A stretch of 48,027 bases of DNA from an uncultured bacterium (lineage in GTDB: Bacteria > Cyanobacteriota > Vampirovibrionia > Gastranaerophilales > Gastranaerophilaceae): contig CASFXY010000009.1 in the NCBI GenBank assembly GCA_949298805.1, positions 1 to 48,027 on the forward strand. The letters run 5' to 3'. The notes beneath the pieces were generated by a model. The model was given only the letters and a program-made list of their open reading frames with translations, was not told where the DNA came from and ran no database searches. The first letter of the stretch is position 1. Each line of letters opens with the position of its first letter. Shown here piece after piece: positions 16,388 through 25,468 of the stretch. The translations under genes were made by a program, and so were the position numbers.

Positions 16388-17700
16388 TTCAGAACTCCAA
16401 AAATGCTTGAAATAAAAGCTGCTAGGTCCTTAAACAGCTCTCTTATACTCCTGTCTTTTATAAAATTAACTATAAAATTTCTAAACTCATCTCGCTTTGA
16501 AATACAATTTGCGCCAGAAAATATCTCAAAAAACTCTGCTGCTTTTTTAGGATAATAATTCATCAGAGAATTAGTTCTTGAGTATAAATTTTCCATTACA
16601 TCTTTATAGGATTTCAAATCTTTGAGTATAAAACTTTGTTTTAATTTTTTTTCGTACAACTTTAATGTCCTTTTGGAACAATCATTAATTTTTAATGCCG
16701 CAAGAGCAGTTTCGCCTGCAAATTTTCCGCTGATAAAAGCAAAGTTTGTACCTTCAAAATGTATTGCATTGACAAAACCCGCCGCATCGCCTGCTATCAT
16801 AACCCCATTTTCACATAATTTAGGGAGTTTTTTAAAACCTCCCTCAGGTATTAAATGCGCACTGTATTCAAGCATTTCGCCACCTTGCAGCAACGGCGCC
16901 ACAACCGGATGCTCTTTTAATTTTTCAAGTAAATCCGAGGGATTTAAAGCGTATCTGCGTAAATCCTCAAGATTTACACCCAGACCTATGGAAACAGAAT
17001 CGCTGTATGTATACATAAACCCAAGAGCAAAAGGCGTATTTTCTGATTTTAGCCCACCAAGAAAATTTCTTGCTGCACCGTTATTTGAACCTTTAGTAAT
17101 GTTAAAACGTTCCTCTATGATTTCCTTTGAAAGTTTAACTGTTTCTTTTATGCTTAAAACTGTATCTTTGGCATCATAATCATATCTGAAACCATGTTGA
17201 CAAGCCAACAGAGAATTAACGCCATCAGCGATTATAATAACTTTTGCCTCAATTCTTTCAAGCTCTGTTTCAATTCCGCAATAATAACCGTTTTTCTTGA
17301 TTAAACGTTTAACCAGTGTCGAGGGGGCAAAATATACACCCTCCTTTTTTGCTTGACTTACAAGCCAAGAATCGAATTTTGAACGAAAAATACTTGCGCT
17401 TTTTGGTTTTAAGGGAAAATCGCAAGAAACATCTACGCTTGAATTATCACTTAATAATGACCATGTATGCTTATTTATATATCTCTCAAGAGGCGCTTGA
17501 TGCCAATTATCCGGAAACACCTCTTTAAGTGCGCTTAGAAATACAGCGCCTCCAATCATATTTTTTGTGCCTGCAATTTCAGAACGCTCAACTAACAAAA
17601 CTTTTGCACCGCCGCGCGCCGAAGTGACCGCGGCAGCAACTCCTGCAGGACCTGCGCCAACTACAATTACATCAAACCTTTGTGTTTGAAATTCCTCCAT
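16384..17700 (-). CDS. fixC: FixC-type FAD-dependent oxidoreductase (ETF-quinone oxidoreductase family)
   Basis: A flavoprotein that takes electrons from ETF and, with FixX, reduces quinone. The N-terminus has the FAD dinucleotide fold (DVIVVGAGPAGVAAA) ending in the ribose-binding acidic VER. A second FAD motif, ENGVMIAGDAAGFVN, lies about residue 275. The length (about 438 aa from the ATG at 17700) is normal for FixC. A TTG 15 bases upstream is in frame but falls in the promoter. A very good promoter sits directly before the ATG with no ribosome binding site, so the mRNA is probably leaderless. It is the first gene of the seven-gene operon ending at aroE. Confidence 0.88.
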   Translation of the reverse strand: MEEFQTQRFDVIVVGAGPAGVAAAVTSARGGAKVLLVERSEIAGTKNMIGGAVFLSALKEVFPDNWHQAPLERYINKHTWSLLSDNSSVDVSCDFPLKPKSASIFRSKFDSWLVSQAKKEGVYFAPSTLVKRLIKKNGYYCGIETELERIEAKVIIIADGVNSLLACQHGFRYDYDAKDTVLSIKETVKLSKEIIEERFNITKGSNNGAARNFLGGLKSENTPFALGFMYTYSDSVSIGLGVNLEDLRRYALNPSDLLEKLKEHPVVAPLLQGGEMLEYSAHLIPEGGFKKLPKLCENGVMIAGDAAGFVNAIHFEGTNFAFISGKFAGETALAALKINDCSKRTLKLYEKKLKQSFILKDLKSYKDVMENLYSRTNSLMNYYPKKAAEFFEIFSGANCISKRDEFRNFIVNFIKDRSIRELFKDLAAFISSIFGVLK

Positions 17701-17706
17701 AACATA

Positions 17707-17735
17707 ATTATACAAGCTTTGGAGTGAACTGACAA
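17707..17735 (-). promoter_or_regulatory. strong promoter of the fixC-aroE operon, predicted leaderless
   Basis: On the minus strand TTGTCA (17730-17735), 17 bases, TATAAT (17707-17712), then six bases and the ATG (17698-17700). Both boxes and the spacing are near consensus, so transcription should start at the A of the ATG. Confidence 0.75.
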
Positions 17736-17744
17736 CGATTTAAT

Positions 17745-17785
17745 AAGTAAATCAAGAGAGTGATTTACTTTTTTATTTTTTTTTG
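17745..17785 (+). terminator. intrinsic terminator-like hairpin upstream of alaS
   Basis: A perfect 10-bp stem AAGTAAATCA / TGATTTACTT (17745-17754, 17761-17770), loop AGAGAG, then T-rich sequence with a single A. It faces the + strand, between the divergent fixC and alaS genes. It could insulate alaS from antisense transcription or act as an attenuator of an upstream alaS start. Confidence 0.65.
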
Positions 17786-17807
17786 TTTGTGCTAAATTAA
17801 GCTTATT

Positions 17808-20429
17808 ATGAAAACAGTTGATGAAATTAGAGAAGAATTTTTAAGCTTTTTTGAAAAAAAGCACAACTCAAAAAGGGTAAAAAGCTCATCGCTTATTCCG
17901 GATAACCCTACAATATTATTGACAACCGCAGGCATGGTACAATTTATACCTTATTTTTTGGGATTAGAAAAATTCCCCTATGACCCGCCCAGAGCAACCT
18001 CTTGTCAAAAATGCGCAAGAGCAGGCGGAAAAGATTCTGACATAGAAAATGTGGGAAGAACCCCACGACACCATACTTTTTTTGAAATGTTGGGCAATTT
18101 CAGTTTTGGTGATTATTTTAAAGAAGAAGTCATTCCTTGGTCGTGGGATTTTGTAACGAATTATTTAAAACTGGATAAAAATCGCCTTTGGATAACAATA
18201 TACGAAGATGATGACGAAGCCGGAGAAATATGGCAGAAAGCCGGCGTGCCTAAGGAAAGAATTATTAAAAAAGGCAAAAAAGACAACTTCTGGGGACCTG
18301 TCGGAATTTCTGGCTCATGCGGTCCTTGTAGCGAAATTCATTATGACTTGGGCGAGCATTTAAAATGTTCCGATAACTGTTCGATTGCAACTTGCGAATG
18401 CAACAGATGGGTAGAAATATGGAATTTAGTTTTTACCGAACTTTTTCAAGATGAAGAAGGAAATTTAACTCCGCTTGAGAAGAAAAATGTTGATACAGGC
18501 ATGGGACTTGAACGCATTGCAATGGTCTGTCAAGGTGTAGATTCAACATTTGAAACAGACTTGTTAAAGCAAATTTTAGACAAAGTTTGTGAAATAACAG
18601 GCAAGAAGTATAAAGAAAATGACAAAAATGATATTTCGCTAAGAATCATAACTGACCATGCGCGTTGCGTAAGCTTTATGATAGCAGATGGAATTTTGCC
18701 TTCAAATGAAGGCAGAGGATATGTTTTAAGAATGATACTGCGTAGAGCTTTACGTCATGGGTATATTTTGGGTCTTGAATTACCTTTTATGCAGCCCATT
18801 ATAGATAAAGTGATTGATATATACAAAAGCGCATACCCCGAATTAGAACAAAACAAAACAAAAATTCAAGACACGGTTAAAAAAGAAGAAGAAAGATTTA
18901 ACCTGACACTAAAACGAGGTTGGACACATATCGAAGAATTAATCAAAAAAATTAAAGCTGAAAACAAAAATGAAATTTCAGGCGAAGAAGCTTTTAAACT
19001 CTACGATACTTACGGTTTTCCTCTTGAGTTGACAAAAGAAATAGCTGATGAAAACAAATTAAAAGTTAATGAACAAGAATTCCAAAAAAATATGCAGGAA
19101 CAAAAAGACAGGGCAAGAGCATCTGTACAAAAGATAAGTCTTGTCGATGACCTTGTGTATGTCGACAACCCTGCAACAGAGTTTTTAGGTTATGAGCAAA
19201 ATTCTTGCAAGGCAAATGTAATAAACATAATAGAAAACGAAGATACACTTGATATTATTCTTGATAAAACTGTATTTTATGCTCAAAGTGGCGGACAAAC
19301 AGGCGATATTGGTGTTATTATAAAATCTGATTGCAACACAAAAATAGATGTACTGGAAACATTTAAGGTACAAGATGTTTTTGTTCACAGGATTAAAAAA
19401 GATGTACAAATTAAAGTGGGAGAACAAGTTTTAGCAATAATAGATTTTAAAAGACGCCAAGAAATTGAAAAACATCATTCACTTGCACATCTCTTGCAAG
19501 CTGCATTAATAAAAGAACTCGGAAGTGAAGTCCATCAGGCAGGCTCGCAAGTAGAGGAAAATCGCACAAGGTATGATTTTTCATTTAATCGTGCAATGAG
19601 CAAAAATGAAATTAAAAATGTTGAAAACACAATAAATGATTGGATAAATCAAGGTATAGAACGTAAAACCGAAATTATGCCGATAGAACAAGCCAAACTC
19701 ACTGGTGCTATGGCACTTTTTGGAGAAAAGTATGGCGAAACCGTTCGAGTTGTGAGTTTTGAAACTGATAAATGTATATCAAAAGAACTCTGCGGCGGCT
19801 GCCATGTCAACAACACAAAAGATTTGCGACTTGCAAAGATAGTATCAGAGAGCGCAATTGCAGCAGGCGTAAGGCGTATTGAAATATTATGTTCAAATGC
19901 TGCTTTCAACTATTTGAATGAAAAAGCAAGTGTAATTGACGAAATTGCGCATAAAAATAAAATCCCGTACACTCAAATTGAAGACAAAATTGAAAAATTA
20001 GAAAACCAAAACCGTGAACTAAGCGCAAAAATTGGTGATTTAGAAGCAAAAATAGCACAATCAAGTTTTGCGACATTTATTTCAAAAGCTCAAGACATCG
20101 AAGGCGGAAAACTCTTTATTTCTAAAATTGAAGATTTTGCGCCAAACGCAATTAAAACAGGTATTGAAATGTTTGCAAAGAAACTTGGAGAAAGTATTAT
20201 TGTACTTTGTTCAATAAAAGACGACGGAAGCGCTTTTGTAATAGCACAAGTAAGTGATACCTTTGTCAAAAAAGGCATTCAGGCAGGAAAAATTGTAGGC
20301 GAAATCACAAAAAAAATGGGCGGAGGCGGAGGCGGCAGACCTCAATTAGCACAAGGCGCAGGCAAAGATGCAAGCAGAGCAGATGAAATACTTTTAGAAA
20401 TTGAAAAATCAATAAAATCAGCCTTGTAA
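17808..20429 (+). CDS. alaS: alanine-tRNA ligase
   Basis: Charges tRNA-Ala and edits mischarged Ser and Gly. The 873 residues are full length: the class II catalytic core (motif 2 RTPRHHTFFEMLGNFSFGDYF; motif 3 GMGLERIAMV), the tRNA-binding middle, the editing domain with HHSLAHLLQ (HxxxH) and CGGCHV zinc ligands, and the C-terminal DHHA1/C-Ala part ending GGGGGGRPQLAQGAG. There is no ribosome binding site before the ATG; a weak -10 (TGC-TAAATT, 17790-17798) lies nine bases away. The end overlaps rsmI by 12 bases (convergent). No T-box is seen. Confidence 0.97.
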   Translation: MKTVDEIREEFLSFFEKKHNSKRVKSSSLIPDNPTILLTTAGMVQFIPYFLGLEKFPYDPPRATSCQKCARAGGKDSDIENVGRTPRHHTFFEMLGNFSFGDYFKEEVIPWSWDFVTNYLKLDKNRLWITIYEDDDEAGEIWQKAGVPKERIIKKGKKDNFWGPVGISGSCGPCSEIHYDLGEHLKCSDNCSIATCECNRWVEIWNLVFTELFQDEEGNLTPLEKKNVDTGMGLERIAMVCQGVDSTFETDLLKQILDKVCEITGKKYKENDKNDISLRIITDHARCVSFMIADGILPSNEGRGYVLRMILRRALRHGYILGLELPFMQPIIDKVIDIYKSAYPELEQNKTKIQDTVKKEEERFNLTLKRGWTHIEELIKKIKAENKNEISGEEAFKLYDTYGFPLELTKEIADENKLKVNEQEFQKNMQEQKDRARASVQKISLVDDLVYVDNPATEFLGYEQNSCKANVINIIENEDTLDIILDKTVFYAQSGGQTGDIGVIIKSDCNTKIDVLETFKVQDVFVHRIKKDVQIKVGEQVLAIIDFKRRQEIEKHHSLAHLLQAALIKELGSEVHQAGSQVEENRTRYDFSFNRAMSKNEIKNVENTINDWINQGIERKTEIMPIEQAKLTGAMALFGEKYGETVRVVSFETDKCISKELCGGCHVNNTKDLRLAKIVSESAIAAGVRRIEILCSNAAFNYLNEKASVIDEIAHKNKIPYTQIEDKIEKLENQNRELSAKIGDLEAKIAQSSFATFISKAQDIEGGKLFISKIEDFAPNAIKTGIEMFAKKLGESIIVLCSIKDDGSAFVIAQVSDTFVKKGIQAGKIVGEITKKMGGGGGGRPQLAQGAGKDASRADEILLEIEKSIKSAL

Positions 20430-21236
20430 TTTATAAAGAACTTGCTTAACTTGATTTTTCGGAAATTCAAATAAAGCACATAAAGCGTTAATAATATCTT
20501 TATCACAAAGCCTTAATTCCTTTAATATTAAGGCTTTTTCGATTATTAAATTTTCGATGTCAAAATTATTCTCCGAATGAATTAAACAAACAAATTCGCC
20601 TTTTTGTTTCAAATCGTTTAAAACAATGCCAATTTGCTCAGTCTTAATTTCTTCGAATTTTTTAGTTAGCTCGCGTCCATAGCTTATAATTGCTTGTGGA
20701 CGGACTTTTGCAAGAATTTTTAAAGTATCTTCTATCCTGTTGGGGCTTTCATAAAAAACAAGATTTTCTGTTTTATTTTTTAAAAATATTTCTTCAATTT
20801 GCCCTTTTGAACGCGGTAAAAAACCGATGAATTTGAAACCTTCACCATTTCTTTGAACGGATTGCAAAAGTGTAATAACAGCACTTGCACCACAAATCGG
20901 AATAACACCGTAACCTGCCTCAACTACGTTTTTTACAAGTATTTCCCCGGGATCGGAAATTAAAGGTGTTCCCGCATCAGAAACAAGCGCAATGCTTTTT
21001 CCCTCGCTTAAATAGCTCAAAAAAAGCTCAACACGTTTATTTTCACTAAATTTGTGGTAACTTATCAAACGTGTTTTAATTCCATATTTCTCGCATAGCC
21101 TTGATGTAACTCTTGTATCTTCACAAGCAATTACATCAACATTTTTTAGAATTTCAAGCGCGCGCAAGGTAATATCCGCCAAATTCCCAATTGGTGTTGC
21201 AACTGTGTAAAGTGCCGTTTCTATTTGACTTGCCAA
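20418..21236 (-). CDS. rsmI: 16S rRNA (cytidine1402-2'-O)-methyltransferase
   Basis: Methylates C1402 in the ribosomal decoding centre using SAM. The 272 residues show the tetrapyrrole-methylase fold with the RsmI start (LYTVATPIGNLADITLRA), ACEDTRVT, and LVSDAGTPLISDPG (the SAM site), followed by FIGFLPRSKGQ. The start lies 16 bases inside the cysS end, so it is the second gene of a cysS-rsmI pair. Confidence 0.95.
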   Translation of the reverse strand: MASQIETALYTVATPIGNLADITLRALEILKNVDVIACEDTRVTSRLCEKYGIKTRLISYHKFSENKRVELFLSYLSEGKSIALVSDAGTPLISDPGEILVKNVVEAGYGVIPICGASAVITLLQSVQRNGEGFKFIGFLPRSKGQIEEIFLKNKTENLVFYESPNRIEDTLKILAKVRPQAIISYGRELTKKFEEIKTEQIGIVLNDLKQKGEFVCLIHSENNFDIENLIIEKALILKELRLCDKDIINALCALFEFPKNQVKQVLYKLQG

Positions 21237-22633
21237 GTTGTACCTTCTTTAGAATCTTTTAGTAATATACCGCACTTATCAAGCTCATCACGAATTAAAT
21301 CAGATTTTGCCCATTCTTTATTTTCTCTTGCGGTTTTTCTTATGGAAATAATTGTTTCAACAGCATCTTTCGGCGCAACATTTTCATCAATTTCAAAAGT
21401 TTTATACAATGGCAAAATCATTTTTTTAAGGTCTTTTTCGTCAACTTCTTTTTTTGCAAGCGAAAAATCGAAACCCAAAACTTCACCAAGAGTAATTAAA
21501 GTACTTGCGAATACTTCAGCTTCTTCATTATTAGCGGCTTTTTTGATTTTATCCACCAAACCAAAAAGCACTGCAAGAGCTTTTGAGGTATTTAAGTCAT
21601 CATTCATTGCTTCTTTAAAAACATTAAGCGACTCTGCATCGGTATTGTATTTTTTCTCAAAACCCAATGCGGCATTAATCAACCTTTTTACACCTGCAGC
21701 AGCAGAATTTAAAGCCTCGTCATTAAATTCAACCGGCATTCTGTAGTGATTTGTTAAAATAAAAAATCTTATTGCATTACAATCATATTTTTTCAACAAA
21801 TCGTCAATTGTTAAAAAATTATTTAGCGACTTAGACATTTTTTCTTTATTAATAGTTACAAAACCATTGTGTAGCCAGAAATTAACAAATTTGCAACCAT
21901 TTGCGCACTCGCTTTGTGCAAGCTCGTTTTCATGATGCGGAAAAGTTAAATCGGCGCCACCCGCATGAATATCAATACTGTCGCCCAAGAATTTTTTACT
22001 CATAGCAGAGCATTCAATATGCCAACCCGGACGCCCTACGCCCCAAGGGCTTTTATAACCGTGCTTTTCATCTTTTTTCCATAGGGCAAAATCTAACGGA
22101 GATTTTTTCTTATCACCCGCCTCGACTCGTGCACCTGCCATTAAGTCATCAAGAGGTTGTTTGGATAATTGTCCGTATTTTTGATATTTATCGACTTCAA
22201 AATATACATCACCATCAATCTCATAAGCAAATCCATTGTCTATAAGCTTTTTAACCATTGCAATCATTTCGCCGATTGTTTTTGTTGCACGTGGCTCAAC
22301 ATCAGGTTTCAAGCAATTTAAACCCTTCATAGAATTTGAAAAGGACTCATAAAATTCCTTTGTTATAACTTCAGGTAAAACACCCTTTGCATCAGCTTTT
22401 TTAAGAATTTTATCATCAACATCGGTTACATTTCTGCAATACGTGGTATTAAAACCTAAGAACTTAAGGTAGCGATAAAGAACATCCCAAGTGATATAAC
22501 ACCTTGCATGCCCAAGATGCGCTTTGTCATATACCGTCGGACCGCAAACATACATCTTTACGATATTTTCACTAAGCGGAATAAATTCCTCAAGTTTATT
22601 TGATAATGAATTATAAAATTTAAGCATACACAT
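21221..22633 (-). CDS. cysS: cysteine-tRNA ligase
   Basis: A class I synthetase charging tRNA-Cys. The 470 residues carry the zinc and HIGH region (CGPTVYDKAHLGHAR, about 30-44) and the KMSKS loop (KEKMSKSLNNF, about 267), with the zinc-binding C and H residues between. Start is ATG 22633 or the second ATG at 22627 (MLKFYNSLSNK, the more usual family start). Neither has a ribosome binding site; a -10 box lies five bases before the first. Divergent from purA. Confidence 0.96.
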   Translation of the reverse strand: MCMLKFYNSLSNKLEEFIPLSENIVKMYVCGPTVYDKAHLGHARCYITWDVLYRYLKFLGFNTTYCRNVTDVDDKILKKADAKGVLPEVITKEFYESFSNSMKGLNCLKPDVEPRATKTIGEMIAMVKKLIDNGFAYEIDGDVYFEVDKYQKYGQLSKQPLDDLMAGARVEAGDKKKSPLDFALWKKDEKHGYKSPWGVGRPGWHIECSAMSKKFLGDSIDIHAGGADLTFPHHENELAQSECANGCKFVNFWLHNGFVTINKEKMSKSLNNFLTIDDLLKKYDCNAIRFFILTNHYRMPVEFNDEALNSAAAGVKRLINAALGFEKKYNTDAESLNVFKEAMNDDLNTSKALAVLFGLVDKIKKAANNEEAEVFASTLITLGEVLGFDFSLAKKEVDEKDLKKMILPLYKTFEIDENVAPKDAVETIISIRKTARENKEWAKSDLIRDELDKCGILLKDSKEGTTWQVK

Positions 22634-22638
22634 ATTTT

Positions 22639-22668
22639 AATATAAACAATTTTATATTAAAATAGCAA
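22639..22668 (-). promoter_or_regulatory. predicted cysS promoter, leaderless geometry
   Basis: On the minus strand TTGCTA (22663-22668), 18 bases, TATATT (22639-22644), then five bases and the first ATG. The -35 overlaps the sequence just before the purA leader. Confidence 0.5.
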
Positions 22669-22691
22669 TGGATATTAAATTGGGAGTAATT

Positions 22692-23981
22692 ATGAAAAAT
22701 ACGGTTGTTGTAGGAGCGCAATTTGGTGATGAGGGCAAGGCAAAAATTACCGATTTACTTGCACATCAAGCCGACTTTATTATTCGTTATCAGGGTGGTT
22801 CAAATGCAGGACACACTGTTGTCGTAAATGACAAAAAATATAAATTTCATTTAATACCATCCGGTATTTTATACCCGAATAAAACCTGTTTTATGGGCGC
22901 AGGGGTTGTAATTTGCCCTGAGGACTTTAAAAAAGAAGTGGATGAAATTATCTCTCAAGGAGTAAGTTTTGACCAAATCAGAAAAAGCTTAAGAATAAGC
23001 CCTCTGGCTCATATTACAATGCCATATCACAGAGCAATCGACGGATGGTGCGAAGCAGATTTGGGTGAAAAGAAAATAGGCACAACAAAAAAAGGTATAG
23101 GACCCACCTATACTGATAAATACAATCGTTGTGGGATAAGGGTCGAAGATTTATTTGACGAAAATTTGCTCTCGGATAAACTTGATATAATTCTGCCAAT
23201 GAAAAATAAAGAGTTGCAGTATGTTTACGGACTCAAAACATATACTAAAGAAGAAATTTTAAAAATTTGCAAAGAATACAAGGAAATTTTCACACCCTAT
23301 GTTTGTTTTAATTGGCAAGAAATAATAGCGGATGCCAAAAAAAATAAAACAGTGCTGTTTGAGGGTGCTCAGGGCGTTATGTTAGATATTGACTATGGTA
23401 CCTATCCTTATGTAACAAGTTCAAATCCTGTGGCAGGCGGCGCTGCTGTTGGAGGTTCAATGGGACCCCTTGCAATTCAAGAGGTAATCGGCGTATTTAA
23501 AGCATATACAACACGTGTCGGCGAAGGTCCTTTTATAACAGAACTAAATGATGAAACAGGCAAAGCGATTCAACAAATTGGGATTGAATATGGTGTAACG
23601 ACAGGTAGGGCAAGGCGTTGCGGCTGGTTTGATGCAGTATTTGCAAAATACAGCGTACTTGTTGGCGGCCTAAGCGCTGCAGCGATAACAAAACTTGATG
23701 TATTTGATTCTTTTGACGAAATAAAACTTTGCACTGGATATAAAAACAAAAAAACCTGTGAAATAATTAAGCAATATCCTACAAAAGTCGCAACTCATTA
23801 CAACTATGAACCCGTTTATGAAAGATTTAAGGGTTGGAAAACAGATATTTCGCAAATCAAAAAATACGAAGATTTGCCGGAAGCTGCAAAAGTATACTTA
23901 AACAAACTTGAAGAAATACTTGAGATACCTATAAAGATAATAAGCGTAGGTCCTAATAGAGATCAAACAATATTTAAATAA
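22692..23981 (+). CDS. purA: adenylosuccinate synthetase
   Basis: Joins IMP and aspartate using GTP, the first step to AMP. The product (429 aa from ATG 22692) begins MKNTVVVGAQFGDEGKAK, the family P-loop with the catalytic Asp and His region (GGSNAGHTVV). The IMP-binding part (KKGIGPTYTDKYNRCGIR) and the GTP-binding end (ISVGPNRDQTI) are intact. GGGAG lies five bases before this ATG; an in-frame ATG 24 bases upstream lacks one. It overlaps the converging TPR gene by eight bases. Confidence 0.96.
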   Translation: MKNTVVVGAQFGDEGKAKITDLLAHQADFIIRYQGGSNAGHTVVVNDKKYKFHLIPSGILYPNKTCFMGAGVVICPEDFKKEVDEIISQGVSFDQIRKSLRISPLAHITMPYHRAIDGWCEADLGEKKIGTTKKGIGPTYTDKYNRCGIRVEDLFDENLLSDKLDIILPMKNKELQYVYGLKTYTKEEILKICKEYKEIFTPYVCFNWQEIIADAKKNKTVLFEGAQGVMLDIDYGTYPYVTSSNPVAGGAAVGGSMGPLAIQEVIGVFKAYTTRVGEGPFITELNDETGKAIQQIGIEYGVTTGRARRCGWFDAVFAKYSVLVGGLSAAAITKLDVFDSFDEIKLCTGYKNKKTCEIIKQYPTKVATHYNYEPVYERFKGWKTDISQIKKYEDLPEAAKVYLNKLEEILEIPIKIISVGPNRDQTIFK

Positions 23982-24567
23982 ATTCATAATTTAATAAAAG
24001 TCGTTTAATATCAGAGGTTATAACCAAATCGGGGTTTTGCGAACAAAAATCATCCAAAACGGTAACTGCAGCCCCGATTTTATTTTGCTTCAAATATATT
24101 AAGCCTATAATAATCGCGCTGTACGGATTTTCACTTTTTTTAGAAATATGGTAAGAAATTCGTGAATTCAAATTTCCGCGCGCTTCGTAAGCATTTACAA
24201 GATTCTTATAATAGGTTAAATTCAAACAGTCACCTAAAAGCGCATGCTCAAAACAATTTTGCGCCCACATGGGCAAAAGACGATTTTTATTAATTTCATA
24301 AATTTTCATGTAAGCTTGTCCGAGGTTATTGTAATATACACTTGTAGATTGAACATTAGGGTTAATGCCTATTGCAATTTTAAATTCTTTTATTGCGGCA
24401 AGATAATCCCCTTCGCGCATAAAAATTACACCCTGATTATTATGTTCTTTTGCATTTCGTGCAGCATCCACAGGAGTAAGCTCGCAATTTGCGACATTAA
24501 AAGTGTAAAATAAAGCAAAAAACAGAAAAATTATTTTAGAGTATAATTTCCATACCTTCTTTGGCAA
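23974..24567 (-). CDS. secreted TPR protein (197 aa)
   Basis: A Sec signal peptide (KIIFLFFALFYTFNVANC, about residues 11-28) followed by TPR-like helices (NNQGVIFMREGDYLAAIKEF and YYNNLGQAYMKIYEINK). The start is TTG at 24567 inside the MBL gene; no ATG is available before the signal peptide. It is the last gene of the malQ operon. The predicted location is the periplasm or outer surface. Function unknown. Confidence 0.65.
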   Translation of the reverse strand: MPKKVWKLYSKIIFLFFALFYTFNVANCELTPVDAARNAKEHNNQGVIFMREGDYLAAIKEFKIAIGINPNVQSTSVYYNNLGQAYMKIYEINKNRLLPMWAQNCFEHALLGDCLNLTYYKNLVNAYEARGNLNSRISYHISKKSENPYSAIIIGLIYLKQNKIGAAVTVLDDFCSQNPDLVITSDIKRLLLNYEFI

Positions 24568-25468
24568 ATTCTACACCACCCTCCGGATTGGAAAATTCTT
24601 CCTCAAGCATTTCAAGAGTTGTATCATCATAATTTGGATCATAATGAAAAAATAAGACTTTCTTTGCTTTGGATAATTTCGCACTCTCAAGCGCCATTTG
24701 AAAAGTTGAGTGTCCATAACCTTGCTTTGGCGCAACAGGAGAAACATAGTCCTGATGAGTATATTGAGCATCGTGAATTAAAACATCGCACCCATGTGCA
24801 AATTCAATGAAACGTTTATCGGAACCGACATAACTTTCTTTATCCGTTGCATACACTAACACTTTATTATTATAAGAAATTTTTATACAAAGACAACCGT
24901 TTTTGGGGTGTGCTTGAGTCTTGTGAAAAGTAACTATTATATCATCATTTGTATAATCTGCAGAATTAAATTGTGTTATATCAATAATTTGAGCATTATA
25001 ATCTTTTTTTATAACGACAACTTTTGAATCGTTTAAATTTTGGATATCAAAATCACATTTAACATCATCAATTCCAAGAGGAAAAACCCTGTCAAATAAA
25101 ACATCTTTGAGAGTGTCTTTTAAATCTTCATTGTTAATATTCAAACCAAAAACATTTATTTTTGAATTACGAACAAAAACCGGCTTGAAAAACTGCAAAC
25201 CTTGTATATGGTCTTGATGAACATGGCTCAATAATATTGTGGCTTCGATAGGTTTTCTTTCATTCGGGTTACCTGAGCTCAAAATATGCTCTCTTACAAG
25301 TTCTGTGCCTAAATCTACAATGCCTGTACCAGCATCTAAAACGATTAACTTGCCGCCCAAATCAACTTCAACACAGGATGTATTACCGCCGAATTTAAGA
25401 AAGTTAGCTCTGGGGGTAGGGTAAGAACCTCTTACACCTCTGAATTTTATTTTAAATTTGTTGTTCAT
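24536..25468 (-). CDS. MBL-fold metallo-hydrolase
   Basis: A metallo-beta-lactamase-fold hydrolase with the zinc motif SHVHQDH (H82, H84, D86, H87), VLDAGTG upstream (44-50), and downstream metal histidines in AHPKNGC, LIHDAQYTHQDY and FHYDPNYDD. The RGVRGSYPTP and GGNTSCVEV opening matches the branch near RNase Z, PhnP and cAMP phosphodiesterases. The substrate is not determined; a phosphodiester such as a cyclic nucleotide is likely. The start overlaps the upstream metallophosphoesterase gene by 17 bases. Confidence 0.85.
   Translation of the reverse strand: MNNKFKIKFRGVRGSYPTPRANFLKFGGNTSCVEVDLGGKLIVLDAGTGIVDLGTELVREHILSSGNPNERKPIEATILLSHVHQDHIQGLQFFKPVFVRNSKINVFGLNINNEDLKDTLKDVLFDRVFPLGIDDVKCDFDIQNLNDSKVVVIKKDYNAQIIDITQFNSADYTNDDIIVTFHKTQAHPKNGCLCIKISYNNKVLVYATDKESYVGSDKRFIEFAHGCDVLIHDAQYTHQDYVSPVAPKQGYGHSTFQMALESAKLSKAKKVLFFHYDPNYDDTTLEMLEEEFSNPEGGVEFAKEGMEIIL

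Noticed and set aside
17716-17807. T-box or tRNA gene upstream of alaS
   Set aside because: The 92-base gap has no T-box consensus and no cloverleaf; it holds the fixC promoter and a hairpin only.
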